Below are positions 1 to 8,025 of a stretch of 24,975 bases of DNA, piece after piece. The notes below the pieces were generated by a model, which saw only the letters and a list, made by a program, of their open reading frames with translations, had not been told where the DNA came from and did not search any database. A program made the position numbers and the translations under genes. Numbering within the stretch: the first letter of the stretch is position 1; each line of letters starts with the position of its first letter. The DNA is taken from contig DATMGU010000119.1 of NCBI GenBank assembly GCA_035555315.1, positions 1-24,975 on the forward strand. The letters are read 5' to 3'. The DNA is from DATMGU01 sp035555315. Its GTDB lineage: Bacteria > Pseudomonadota > Alphaproteobacteria > ATCC43930 > CGMCC-115725.

Positions 1-1
1 G

Positions 2-316
2 CCACGGATTGACCGTGCCAAAATCGAAGCGACGACCGAGGCGGATATTGCCCTGCAGAGGATCGAGGACGGCGAGGACCCGCAAGCAGACCTCGGAACT
101 TTTGTCGAAGATTTACAACCCGCCCGGATTCGTTCGCAACTCGGCATGAGCCAAACTGAATTTGCCGCGGCCCTGACAATCCCAGTCGCGACCTTGCGCA
201 ACTGGGAACAAGGCCGAGTGTCTCCTGATCCCGCTGCCAGGGCGCTCTTGAGGATTGTTGCGCGAGAGCCGAAATTCGCCCTCGCCGCCCTTAATCCCGG
301 CAGACCGCGAGCCTAA
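2..316 (+). CDS. XRE-family helix-turn-helix antitoxin-like regulator (5' end missing)
   Basis: The last 104 residues of a gene that begins left of the window. The C-terminal half is a helix-turn-helix of the HigA/NadS type: the segment LGMSQTEFAAAL is followed by PVATLRNWEQGRVSPDPAA, the usual recognition-helix and WEQG pattern, and then an LLRIVA helix. The N-terminal part is acidic (EDGEDPQADL), as in antitoxins paired with HigB/RelE-like toxins. In that family the toxin gene normally lies just upstream and the antitoxin autorepresses the operon; the toxin would be outside this window, so the pairing is inferred. A 14-bp palindrome follows the stop. A free-standing XRE regulator is the alternative. 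Confidence 0.8.
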   Translation, partial: PRIDRAKIEATTEADIALQRIEDGEDPQADLGTFVEDLQPARIRSQLGMSQTEFAAALTIPVATLRNWEQGRVSPDPAARALLRIVAREPKFALAALNPGRPRA

Positions 317-331
317 GCCCGTCGCCACGGC

Positions 332-345
332 CGTCGGATCCGACG
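332..345. promoter_or_regulatory. 14-bp perfect palindrome after the antitoxin-like gene
   Basis: CGTCGGATCCGACG is a perfect palindrome beginning 16 bases after the stop codon of the HTH gene. No T-run follows, so it is a poor intrinsic terminator. It could be an operator or a stem at the transcript's 3' end. The role is unknown. Confidence 0.3.
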
Positions 346-416
346 ACATTGCGCCCATCTTGGACGCTTAGGTGCCTCGGCTCATTCGCCGAGAGCGGAC
401 AGTGCGACAACTTTAG

Positions 417-436
417 GTTGGGTAATTCTGCCCAAC
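417..436. promoter_or_regulatory. Inverted repeat upstream of the HEPN gene (candidate operator)
   Basis: GTTGGG and CCCAAC form a 6-bp inverted repeat around an AT-rich 8-base centre, ending 19 bases before the ATG of the HEPN-like gene. The spacing suits a repressor site overlapping a promoter. The weak TAGATA at 444-449 is the only -10-like element I see, and no convincing -35 is spaced to it. Operator function is inferred from position and symmetry only. Confidence 0.35.
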
Positions 437-455
437 TTCGGTGTAGATACTAGAG

Positions 456-1403
456 ATGGATCTCAGCAAAGCGCGTAGTGAACCTTTCGTCCGCCTGGTA
501 GAGTTTCACGACGCCTTCAATCGCAGTATGAAGCTCTGCTCAGCTTCGGTCGCCTTCGTCGAACGTATGGCCGGCCTTCCCGAAGCCGGGAAACCTCTGT
601 CCGAAATCATCTTGAGGGCCGATTCCGAGCCGTGGGGCCATTCGCCCTGGAAAAGTATTGAGGAGGCCGCCCCGCAGGCGAAGAGCTTCGTTGCCGAACT
701 CGGCATCGTCCGTGCCATGTCTGCATTTGAGGACTATGTCACCCGGGCCTGGAGCGAGCTCGACCGGGCGGAGGGCTCCACTCCCGCAACCGAGACCGCT
801 GCGAAGCCCGACACAGGGTCCGAGGAAGCTGAAGCATCCGACCCCGTGCCGCCGTATTCTAACATCCTAGCGCGCCTGCAACTCGCGCCAGACCCGAATG
901 TTCTTCGTGTGGTAGAATTTATGGTCATGGCTAGGAACTGCATCGTGCACCGGTCCAACCGGGCAAGCGCAGCATTGCAGAAGTCGCGCGAATCAGACGA
1001 ACTGAGGGCCGCACTGGGCTCCTGGTCGAGAAGGAGCGGGAAATGGAAGGTGAGCTTCCCTGCGGTGGTCAAAGGTTCCCCCGTTCCATGGCTTCCGCGG
1101 CACTCTATCGCGGCATCGGATTGCTTCTATCGCCTAGCCAGGCAGATAGATTCCAAGGTGGTAGCACGGCTAGGTGACTGCGGGATGGTTCTTATGGCGA
1201 CGCACTGGTGCCTACTCGAGAAGGATCCGGTGCCGAGCCCGGCCAAGCTCAACGCTCAGACCGTCATTCGCACTCAGCTACACGGGCGATACGGCGCGAA
1301 GTCGATTGATGCAAACGAAGTGATTGGTCTGCTTCGGGGAAGCGGCAAATGGAAGAACGCGCTTGCCGCATTTGAAAAGCTCCGTGACGAGTCCGCTTTG
1401 TAG
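456..1403 (+). CDS. HEPN-domain-like protein, putative RNase toxin/effector
   Basis: A 315-residue soluble protein. Its clearest signal is R160-N161-C-I-V-H165 within a predicted helix (EFMVMARNCIVHRSN). This matches the R-N/D/H-x3-H motif that forms the metal-independent RNase site of HEPN toxins and effectors, and the preceding hydrophobic helix also fits. The Pro/Glu/Thr-rich stretch around residues 107-131 looks like a linker between two helical halves. There is no signal peptide or membrane segment. A KAP-like NTPase gene follows on the same strand, an arrangement suggesting an effector with an NTPase sensor or regulator. Codon use is less GC-biased than in prfC and later genes, which suggests acquisition. 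The Shine-Dalgarno is weak. I do not recognise the exact family, and a catalytically silent HEPN adaptor is possible. Confidence 0.6.
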   Translation: MDLSKARSEPFVRLVEFHDAFNRSMKLCSASVAFVERMAGLPEAGKPLSEIILRADSEPWGHSPWKSIEEAAPQAKSFVAELGIVRAMSAFEDYVTRAWSELDRAEGSTPATETAAKPDTGSEEAEASDPVPPYSNILARLQLAPDPNVLRVVEFMVMARNCIVHRSNRASAALQKSRESDELRAALGSWSRRSGKWKVSFPAVVKGSPVPWLPRHSIAASDCFYRLARQIDSKVVARLGDCGMVLMATHWCLLEKDPVPSPAKLNAQTVIRTQLHGRYGAKSIDANEVIGLLRGSGKWKNALAAFEKLRDESAL

Positions 1404-1535
1404 GGTGCTTACCGACGGACTTGAGAGGACTGCTCACGCCCGATGCGGCGTACATGTGCCTCACGTATACCACAGCCTCGCCGAACCGACCGAGTGGCCC
1501 GTATCCACGGTAACCACAGCAATTATGGGTGCCAA

Positions 1536-3434
1536 ATGCTCCAGCCCAGTAAGACAAACGATACGGAGAGCGCTTCCGACCACAACCTCCGCGTAGCCCA
1601 GGCCATCAAGACCTATTGCCGGTTCCCTCATTCCCAAGGGTTCGCTCTCATGGTCGACGGCCCATGGGGTAGCGGCAAAACGCATCTCGTGAAATCCTTG
1701 ATGGATGTTCTTGCCGAGCAGGACTCGCTCGAGCCGTTGCGTAAACCGCTCTACGTCAGCCTTTACGCCGTAAAAGACGCGGGAGAGATCGGCGACCAGA
1801 TATATCAACAACTTCATCCCGTCCTCGGCCACAAGTACACCCGGCTCTTGTGGGCTGTGGCGCGTGGATCCCTGAGAGCTACGCTGAAGATCGACCTGAC
1901 CGGCGACCATCACAGCGATGCGGCGCTCAGCACGCAGATACCCGAACTGAAGCTGTCGGACATAGCGGGAGGTGCTGCGCAACGCGTGGTGATCTTCGAC
2001 GACTTCGAACGGGCAGTTATGACTCCTGCCGAACTGCTCGGCTTCATCAACCCGCTCGTGGAACACGAAAGCTGGAAGGTCCTCATCTTGGCGAACGAAG
2101 CGGAGGTCTACAGAAGCGACGATTATGCCAAGCGAAAGGAAAAGACCGTCGGCAGCACCTTGAGAATGAGGGCGGACGCGCGAAGTGCACTTGAAGCATT
2201 TTTACCAGAGGTGGACGATAAAGGTGCCAGGGAATACCTCCTGTCCACCGAAAAAGACATTCTGGCAGTGTTTAACGGCTCGGGGTTGGACAACCTTCGT
2301 CTTCTCAAGCAGTTTGTCTGGATTTTTGAAAAATTCTGGCTGACGCTCACCAAGGCGCAGCGTGCGCATCGTGGGGCAACGCGCGAATTTGTGCTGCTCC
2401 TTTGTGCCGCAACACTGGAGCTGCGCTCGGGACGGACGCCCTCGGCTGTGTTCAAGCGGGCCGATATCAACCATTTCATGAGCATCAGGAACAAGGACCC
2501 GGAACCCGACGTCCTTACAGCCGACGCGATGTTCAAGCGCTATCCCACGGTTAGCTTCGAGGGCACACTCCTGGCACCTGAAACGGTGCGCGAAATCGTC
2601 CTAGACGCTGCCTTCCCAGCCCACACCGTCCAACGGCAACTGCAGGGCCACCCGTTCTTCGCACAGCCGAACGATATCCCGTCTTGGCGGGCACTCTGGC
2701 ACAGCTCGGAACTCCAGGCGGCCGAACTGGCGAGCGCGCTGGCGAAGTTTCAGCAGGACTTCGACAATCGTGCCTTCCGGGCGGCGGGCGAGGTGCTGCA
2801 TGTCGCCGGCTTGTGCCTCTGGATGTCAGACGTCAGTCAGCCCGAATGGGGGGCCGGTGACATTATGGCCAGGCTTCATTCCTACGTGGAGGACGCGTTT
2901 GCTTCCGACGAAGGTTGGGACGGGACGGCGCTGTCACCCCTCGACCGCATGGCCGGCGGAGCATTCGGACTAGGATTCGTCAACCAGGGAGATCAGCGCC
3001 TGAAGGAAGTCGCTTGCTGGATTGAAGGGGCCGCCGAAACCCGTCGCAGGAAGGCGTATCCCGAGATCGCCGCCCAGCTACACAGGTTGATGAGTGAGGA
3101 TAGTGAGGCGTTCCTGCGCGACGTCTGCTTCACGAACAATGGCCCTTCCCGCTACGCGCGGTCCGCCGTGCTCCCGTGCATCCCAGCCCGTGAGTTCGCT
3201 GCCACCCTCGCGGGTATCACGCGGCGCGATCAGGAGCAGGTCGCTATGGCTCTCTCGATTCGCTATGATCAATTGCCAGGAGAGCCAGAGCTTCAGTCCG
3301 AATTGCCTTGGCTCGCCGAGGTCGTGAATGAGGTTGAAAGGATTGCTGCCGAGCTGCCTCCGATCCCTCGTCACCACCTGAGCAAGCTCCTGGAACACCA
3401 CGTCCGCAACCACATCCAGCAGCCGCCCTCGTAG
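1536..3434 (+). CDS. KAP-like P-loop NTPase, partner of the HEPN-like protein
   Basis: A 632-residue ATPase. Walker A is GPWGSGKT (G42 to T49) after the strand FALMVD. Walker B is VVIFDDFER with D155 and D156, and the following ILANEAEV strand resembles sensor 1 of STAND/KAP-type NTPases. After the NTPase core (about residues 20-280) comes a long helical C-terminal region that I cannot assign. No transmembrane segments are seen, unlike many KAP proteins. I chose the ATG at 1536 because the family-like sequence begins shortly after it; the frame stays open to an ATG at 1443, which would add 31 Arg-rich residues that look like leader. The gene follows the HEPN gene by 132 bases and probably shares its transcript. 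Family members occur in phage-defence settings, so a defence role is inference. Confidence 0.72.
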   Translation: MLQPSKTNDTESASDHNLRVAQAIKTYCRFPHSQGFALMVDGPWGSGKTHLVKSLMDVLAEQDSLEPLRKPLYVSLYAVKDAGEIGDQIYQQLHPVLGHKYTRLLWAVARGSLRATLKIDLTGDHHSDAALSTQIPELKLSDIAGGAAQRVVIFDDFERAVMTPAELLGFINPLVEHESWKVLILANEAEVYRSDDYAKRKEKTVGSTLRMRADARSALEAFLPEVDDKGAREYLLSTEKDILAVFNGSGLDNLRLLKQFVWIFEKFWLTLTKAQRAHRGATREFVLLLCAATLELRSGRTPSAVFKRADINHFMSIRNKDPEPDVLTADAMFKRYPTVSFEGTLLAPETVREIVLDAAFPAHTVQRQLQGHPFFAQPNDIPSWRALWHSSELQAAELASALAKFQQDFDNRAFRAAGEVLHVAGLCLWMSDVSQPEWGAGDIMARLHSYVEDAFASDEGWDGTALSPLDRMAGGAFGLGFVNQGDQRLKEVACWIEGAAETRRRKAYPEIAAQLHRLMSEDSEAFLRDVCFTNNGPSRYARSAVLPCIPAREFAATLAGITRRDQEQVAMALSIRYDQLPGEPELQSELPWLAEVVNEVERIAAELPPIPRHHLSKLLEHHVRNHIQQPPS

Positions 3435-3472
3435 ATATCAGCACGGCAAAACGTCGGCCGCGTCGCCACCAT

Positions 3473-3499
3473 CGAGCACGAGCACGAGCACGAGCACGA
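3473..3499. repeat. Hexanucleotide microsatellite (GAGCAC)4
   Basis: Four perfect tandem copies of GAGCAC occupy 3474-3497, with a partial unit on each side. The tract lies about 40 bases after the stop of the KAP-like NTPase gene. Slippage could change its length, but it lies in no supported gene. Confidence 0.9.
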
Positions 3500-3595
3500 T
3501 CCAAAGATGCGAAAGCAGCCAGCACACTAGCCGCCACATCACGTCCGCTTTTTTGGTTAGCGCCTCGATGGCGGACAGTCCGATGTCGGCCCAAA

Positions 3596-3610
3596 GCTCG
3601 CCAGGCGAGC
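3596..3610. repeat. Short perfect inverted repeat
   Basis: GCTCGCC and GGCGAGC flank a single A, giving 7-bp perfect arms. With only one unpaired base it is better read as a DNA palindrome than a stable RNA hairpin. No T-run follows on either strand, so a terminator is not supported. Confidence 0.5.
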
Positions 3611-3901
3611 GATGGCCGAAATTTATCCATCGGCCGTCCGCTTTCGAAGCGGTGCCACCGTCCCGCGACCGGGGCGATTTGACGGCTTTCCATCCGTCCC
3701 AGCCACCCGCATGGTCGGGCCGCGGGAGCCGCCTTGTTGGCTTCCGCCCGTCCCTGTCGCCGCTTGTTGGCACAGCCCGCCCCCGGGCTCGCTCCATGGG
3801 TCACGCCAAATTGGTGGATCGTCCGGCCGCAAAGGGTCTAGAACCAGCCGCATCATCAAGCGCATCCGCGCGGAGCCTTCCTTCCATCGATTTGCGAGCG
3901 C

Positions 3902-5488
3902 ATGTCAGCCTTATCCGATGCCGTCTCCCGGCGGCGCACCTTCGCGATCATCGCCCATCCCGATGCGGGCAAGACCACGCTGACGGAAAAGCTGCTGCTG
4001 TTCGGCGGCGCCATCCAGCTCGCCGGCGAGGTCAAGGCGCGGGGCGATCGGCGGCGGGCGCGGTCCGACTGGATGGCGGTCGAGCGGGAGCGCGGCATCT
4101 CGGTCAGCTCCGCGGTCATGACCTTCGAGCATGACGGGTTGACCTTCAACCTGCTCGATACCCCTGGCCACCAGGATTTCAGCGAGGACACCTATCGGAC
4201 GCTGACCGCCGTGGACAGCGCGGTCATGGTGATCGACGCCGCCAAGGGCATCGAGGAACAGACCCGCAAGCTGTTCGAGGTCTGCCGGCTGCGCGATGTG
4301 CCGATCATCACCTTCATCAACAAGCTGGACCGCGAGGGCCGCGACCCGTTCGACCTCATGGACGAGATCGAGCAGCAGCTGGCGCTCGACGTGACGCCGG
4401 CCAGTTGGCCGATCGGCATGGGCCGCGATTTCCTCGGCACCTACGATTTGTTGAACGACCGGCTGGTGCTGTTCGATCGCGGTCACGGCGACCGGATGGC
4501 GGAGTCGGTCAATTGCGACGGGCTGGACGACCCCAAATTGGCGGAGTTCCTGCCGGCCGACGCGCTGACCCGGCTGCGCGACGGGGTCGAGATGGCGCGC
4601 GGCTTATGCCCGCCCTTCGATCTGGAGGCGTATCGCACCGGCCACCTGACGCCGGTGTTCTTCGGCAGCGCCGTCAATAATTTCGGCGTGCGCGAATTGC
4701 TGCACGGGTTGTCGACCCACGCGCCGCCGCCGCGGCCGCAGCCGGCCGAGCCGCGGGTGATCGATCCGGGCGAAAGCAAGGTCACCGGCTTCGTCTTCAA
4801 GGTGCAGGCCAATATGGATCCGCAGCACCGCGACCGGGTCGCCTTCCTGCGCGTCTGTTCCGGCCGGTTCCAGCGCGGCATGAAGCTGCGCCATGTGCGC
4901 AGCGGCCGCATCATGGCCGTGCAGAGCCCGATGTTCTTTCTGGCGCGCGACCGCAACTTGGCCGAGGAGGCCTGGCCCGGCGACATCCTGGGCATTCCGA
5001 ATCACGGCACGCTGCGGATCGGCGACACGCTGACCGAAGGCGAGGACCTCAAGGTCACCGGCATCCCCAACTTCGCACCGGAAATCCTGCAGCGCGTCCG
5101 GCTGGACGACCCGATGAAGTCAAAGCATCTGCGCCGCGCGCTGGAACAGATGGCCGAGGAGGGCGTCACGCGGATCTTCAAGCCGGTCATCGGCAGCGAC
5201 TGGATCGTCGGTGTGGTCGGCGCCCTGCAATTGGACGTGCTCTCGGCACGCATCCGTTCGGACTACGACCTCAAGATGCATTTCGAGGCGGCCCCCTACG
5301 AGACCGCGCGCTGGGTCGAGTGCCCCGACAAGCTGGAGATGAAGCGGTTCCTCGACAACAATCGCGGCAACCTGGCCGAGGATCATGACGGCGCGCCGGT
5401 CTTCCTCGCCCGCAATTCCTGGGAGTTGAACCGCACCCGCCAGGATTGGCCGAATATCGCGTTTCGCGAGACGCGGGAGCAGGGTTGA
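3902..5488 (+). CDS. prfC: Peptide chain release factor 3 (RF3)
   Basis: A translational GTPase that recycles RF1/RF2 from the ribosome after peptide release. The 528 residues match the usual length (E. coli RF3 is about 529). The N-terminal sequence RRRTFAIIAHPDAGKTT carries the P-loop, followed by the switch-region segment RERGISVSSAV, DTPGHQDF (G3) and NKLD (G4). The C-terminal half has the RF3-type beta-barrel and domain III (for example GDILGIPNHGTLRIGDTL). The ATG at 3902 gives the standard short N-terminus before the G domain, so the gene looks intact. It stands alone on the plus strand and converges with the lipoprotein gene, whose stop is 7 bases away. The 5' end of prfC is the known integration target of SXT/R391 elements in gammaproteobacteria, which is relevant to the accessory genes just upstream. 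Confidence 0.97.
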   Translation: MSALSDAVSRRRTFAIIAHPDAGKTTLTEKLLLFGGAIQLAGEVKARGDRRRARSDWMAVERERGISVSSAVMTFEHDGLTFNLLDTPGHQDFSEDTYRTLTAVDSAVMVIDAAKGIEEQTRKLFEVCRLRDVPIITFINKLDREGRDPFDLMDEIEQQLALDVTPASWPIGMGRDFLGTYDLLNDRLVLFDRGHGDRMAESVNCDGLDDPKLAEFLPADALTRLRDGVEMARGLCPPFDLEAYRTGHLTPVFFGSAVNNFGVRELLHGLSTHAPPPRPQPAEPRVIDPGESKVTGFVFKVQANMDPQHRDRVAFLRVCSGRFQRGMKLRHVRSGRIMAVQSPMFFLARDRNLAEEAWPGDILGIPNHGTLRIGDTLTEGEDLKVTGIPNFAPEILQRVRLDDPMKSKHLRRALEQMAEEGVTRIFKPVIGSDWIVGVVGALQLDVLSARIRSDYDLKMHFEAAPYETARWVECPDKLEMKRFLDNNRGNLAEDHDGAPVFLARNSWELNRTRQDWPNIAFRETREQG

Positions 5489-5495
5489 GCGGCGC

Positions 5496-6050
5496 TTAGG
5501 CACCGAAATCGGGGACACTCTCCGGATTGAAGGGCGGGAACAATGCCCGGCTGAAATCGGCGATGCCGCGACGGAACGCCGGATCGGACGGGCCGGCCGA
5601 GGCCGCCACGGTGCCGGACGCCGCGGTGAGATACCTGGTGCCGCTGCACAGCACCGCCAAGAGCGGCACGCGACCCTGTGGCGATGGCGGCAGGGGCGTA
5701 ATAAGATCGGGGCGCGCGCAAACCCGCTGCTCCGACAAGCCCGGCGGCGGATCGAAGACCATGACGACGAAATAAGGCGGCGCCTGCCCCGCGGCACCGG
5801 GGACGAGCTGCGCCGAGCCGCTGAAGCCCTTGCCCCGCATGGCATCGAGCACCGCCGGTGCGAAGCCCGGCTGCGCCGGCCCGAACGGATCGCCCATCAC
5901 ATAGACCGACAATCGATCGCCGGCCGCCACGGTCTCACCCGGCCGATAGCTGGGATTATACGAGCTGACCAAGATGGAGCTGATGCCACCGCAGCCGCCG
6001 AGCAGCAACAGCCCGGCCGTCATCATTAGCCGCGACCATGACCCAAACAT
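5496..6050 (-). CDS. Putative lipoprotein of unknown function
   Basis: A 184-residue protein starting with a lipoprotein signal peptide: a short positive n-region (WSR), the hydrophobic run LMMTAGLLLL and a lipobox LGGC with the lipidated Cys at residue 20. The mature part is Pro/Gly-rich and contains GDRLSVYVMGDPFGP and YFVVMVFDPPPG, suggesting a small beta-rich envelope domain. I do not recognise a family. I chose the ATG at 6050; an upstream TTG two codons earlier is possible but sits too close to the AGG ribosome-binding candidate. It follows lepB on the same strand after 49 bases and may be cotranscribed. Confidence 0.75.
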   Translation of the reverse strand: MFGSWSRLMMTAGLLLLGGCGGISSILVSSYNPSYRPGETVAAGDRLSVYVMGDPFGPAQPGFAPAVLDAMRGKGFSGSAQLVPGAAGQAPPYFVVMVFDPPPGLSEQRVCARPDLITPLPPSPQGRVPLLAVLCSGTRYLTAASGTVAASAGPSDPAFRRGIADFSRALFPPFNPESVPDFGA

Positions 6051-6099
6051 GCTCAAAAACCTATCATGGGTTGAGGATTTGCCAGCCCCTTCGGCGATC

Positions 6100-6885
6100 C
6101 TAACGCAGCGCCTTGAGAAACCGGTCGCCCCGGTACGAGGCGGGCAAGCGCCAGATATCCCACCAGGACGTCTCGGCGCGCGAGAACAACAGCACGTCGG
6201 CGCGTCCCACCAGATTGTCGAACGGCACGAAGCCGACCCCGCCGCTCGCGGGATCGACCCGGCTGTCGAGCGAATCGTCGCGGTTGTCGCCCATCATGAA
6301 GTAGTGGCCGGCGGGCACCGTCACCTCGGGCAGGTTGTCCAGCCGCTGATCGTCGGACAGCTTCAGGATCGCATGCGTCGGTCCATCGGGCAGCGTCTCG
6401 GCATATTCCATGACCGGTAGAGTGCGGCCGCCGAAATCGATCTCCGTCTGCCGGACGAACCGGCGCGGCACGACCTCGCCATTCAACACCAAGCGACCCT
6501 CACGCATCGCGATACGGTCGCCGGGCAGGCCGATGACGCGTTTGACATAGGTGATCGATGGATCGCGGGGCAGCCGGAAGACGATGACATCGCCACGCCG
6601 GGGCGGTGTTGCGAACAGCCTGCCGTTGATGTCGGGCACCCCCACCGCCAGGGAATAGCGGCTATAGCCATAGGCGAACTTGCTGGCGATCAAGGTATCG
6701 CCGATCAGGAGCGTCGGCAGCATGGAGCCGCTCGGCACCGAATAGGGCTCCGCCGCGACGGTTCGAATGAAAAACGTCGCCAGCAGCGCCAAAACCACTG
6801 TCTTCAGCATGTCGCCGATGCCGCCGGATTTCCGCTCGGCCGGCTGTCGCCGGGGCGGTGTCGCCGCCGTGGATTTTACCCGCAT
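6100..6885 (-). CDS. lepB: Signal peptidase I
   Basis: The inner-membrane Ser/Lys protease that removes signal peptides from exported proteins. There is one N-terminal membrane anchor (MLKTVVLALLATFFIRTVA), then the catalytic-Ser box VPSGSMLPTL (Ser54) and the catalytic-Lys box YVKRVIGLPGD (Lys115). Further on is MGDNRDDSLDSR, the conserved C-terminal box E of S26 peptidases. The length, 261 residues, is normal. I chose the ATG at 6885 because GAGGG lies five bases before it; the in-frame ATG at 6897 has no Shine-Dalgarno. In many alphaproteobacteria lepB sits beside acpS, rnc and era, whereas here it follows an ABC-transporter ATPase gene by 66 bases. It may be a second copy or a relocated one. 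Confidence 0.95.
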   Translation of the reverse strand: MRVKSTAATPPRRQPAERKSGGIGDMLKTVVLALLATFFIRTVAAEPYSVPSGSMLPTLLIGDTLIASKFAYGYSRYSLAVGVPDINGRLFATPPRRGDVIVFRLPRDPSITYVKRVIGLPGDRIAMREGRLVLNGEVVPRRFVRQTEIDFGGRTLPVMEYAETLPDGPTHAILKLSDDQRLDNLPEVTVPAGHYFMMGDNRDDSLDSRVDPASGGVGFVPFDNLVGRADVLLFSRAETSWWDIWRLPASYRGDRFLKALR

Positions 6886-6951
6886 CCCGTCCCTCATGGA
6901 TCAACGCGTCGTCTCGATAGATCCCAATTATGGCGGGTTCAGGCGACGCCG

Positions 6952-8025
6952 TCACCCGTTCGGAATCACCCAACCGTCCCGGATTGTTAGGCGGAGAGAC
7001 TCGCCCATTCGTAGCACGATCCCCGGTGGCACGACCAGCGGCAACGTCAGATCCGGCCAAGCCTCGACGTCGAGTTCGATCAGATAGCCGCCGCCCTGGT
7101 ACAGCGCGCGCCGGCAAACGGCGGCGATCCCGGCTTCATCGGCGCCGACCAGAGCGAGATCCTCCGGCCGCACGCAAAGCAAGGCGGGACCGGGCCGCTG
7201 ATCCGGCTGAGCACGCGCGACGACGCCGAGGCCGGCGATCTCGACCCGAACGCGCCCCGCCGCCACCGGCCCGATGACCGTCGCCGGGAGCACGGCGCCC
7301 TTGCCGATGAACCCGGCGACCAGCGGCGTCGCCGGCTCCCGATACAGCAGCTCGGGTGCCGCCAGTTGCACGATGCGGCCGGTGGCCATCACCGCGATCC
7401 GGTCGGCCAGGGCCATCGCCTCCGCCTGGTCATGGGTGATGTAGACCATGGTGGCGCCGGTCTTGACGCGGAACGCGGCGAATTCGTCCTGCAGGCTGGC
7501 CTTCAGATGCACATCGAGATTGGCCAAGGGCTCGTCGAGCAGCACCAGGCCGGGTGCCATGGCGAGGCAGCGTGCCAGCGCCACGCGCTGCCGCTGGCCG
7601 CCCGAGAGATCGCCCGGACGCCGCGCGCCGAAGCCGGTCAGTCCCACCGCCGCCAGCGCCGCCTCGACCTGCCGATCATACTCGGCGCCGCGTACCCCGC
7701 GCCCGGCCAGCGCGTAGCCGACGTTGCCGGCGACATCCATATGCGGCCATAGGGCATAGCTTTGAAACACGATGCCGATGCCGCGCCGCTCGGCCGGTAC
7801 CATCCGGCCGGCATCGGCGACGAGCCGATCATCCAGCAGGATGCGCCCGGCGGTCGGCCGCTCGAACCCGGCGGCAAGGCGCAGCAAGGTGGTCTTGCCG
7901 CAACCCGACGCCCCCAGGATCGCCAGGAACTCGCCGTCGCGCACGGCGAGATCGACGCCGTCGACCGCCGGAGCCGCCGCCCCCGGGAAGCGCTTGGAGA
8001 CAGCCTCGAGCGTCAGGCTTGCCAT
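6952..8025 (-). CDS. ABC transporter ATP-binding protein (FbpC/PotA-like, with TOBE domain)
   Basis: The ATPase of the import system encoded just upstream. All motifs are intact: Walker A GASGCGKTT (K44), Q-loop Q88, signature LSGGQ (140-144), Walker B VLLDEP (D164, E165) and switch His198 in YITHDQAEAM. A regulatory TOBE-like domain follows from about residue 240, giving 357 residues as in the FbpC/PotA/PhnT group. The start codon lies 13 bases inside the end of the permease gene, so translation is probably coupled. By homology alone the substrate class would be ferric iron, polyamine, phosphonate or phosphate ester. The Pho-box candidate before the first gene favours a phosphorus compound. 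Confidence 0.93.
   Translation of the reverse strand: MASLTLEAVSKRFPGAAAPAVDGVDLAVRDGEFLAILGASGCGKTTLLRLAAGFERPTAGRILLDDRLVADAGRMVPAERRGIGIVFQSYALWPHMDVAGNVGYALAGRGVRGAEYDRQVEAALAAVGLTGFGARRPGDLSGGQRQRVALARCLAMAPGLVLLDEPLANLDVHLKASLQDEFAAFRVKTGATMVYITHDQAEAMALADRIAVMATGRIVQLAAPELLYREPATPLVAGFIGKGAVLPATVIGPVAAGRVRVEIAGLGVVARAQPDQRPGPALLCVRPEDLALVGADEAGIAAVCRRALYQGGGYLIELDVEAWPDLTLPLVVPPGIVLRMGESLRLTIRDGWVIPNG

Larger units (their letters stand above)
3435..3901. other. 467-bp interval without a supported gene, upstream of prfC
   Basis: I find no gene I can defend here. The interval holds a GAGCAC microsatellite near its left end, a GCTCGCC/GGCGAGC palindrome, and a GTCCGC...GCGGAC pair around a T-run at 3543-3576. 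A minus-strand frame at 3438-3797 (119 codons) ends in an LVLVLVLD tract that is simply the translated microsatellite; its Arg-rich N-terminus looks non-genic. The interval may be a decayed gene end or the junction of the accessory block with conserved chromosome. It should also carry the prfC promoter, which I could not place. Confidence 0.5.

Noticed and set aside
3635..3660. CCGC-TTTCGAA-GCGG stem-loop resembling a tRNA T-arm
   Set aside because: There is no matching acceptor, D-arm or anticodon arm on either strand, and the stem is only four pairs, so it is not a tRNA gene or a convincing tRNA fragment.
3438..3797. Minus-strand 119-codon frame with a hydrophobic LVLVLVLD tail
   Set aside because: The hydrophobic tail is translation of the GAGCAC microsatellite, the rest is Arg/Gly-rich, and no start signal or family is seen. 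It could be a gene relic but not a supported CDS.
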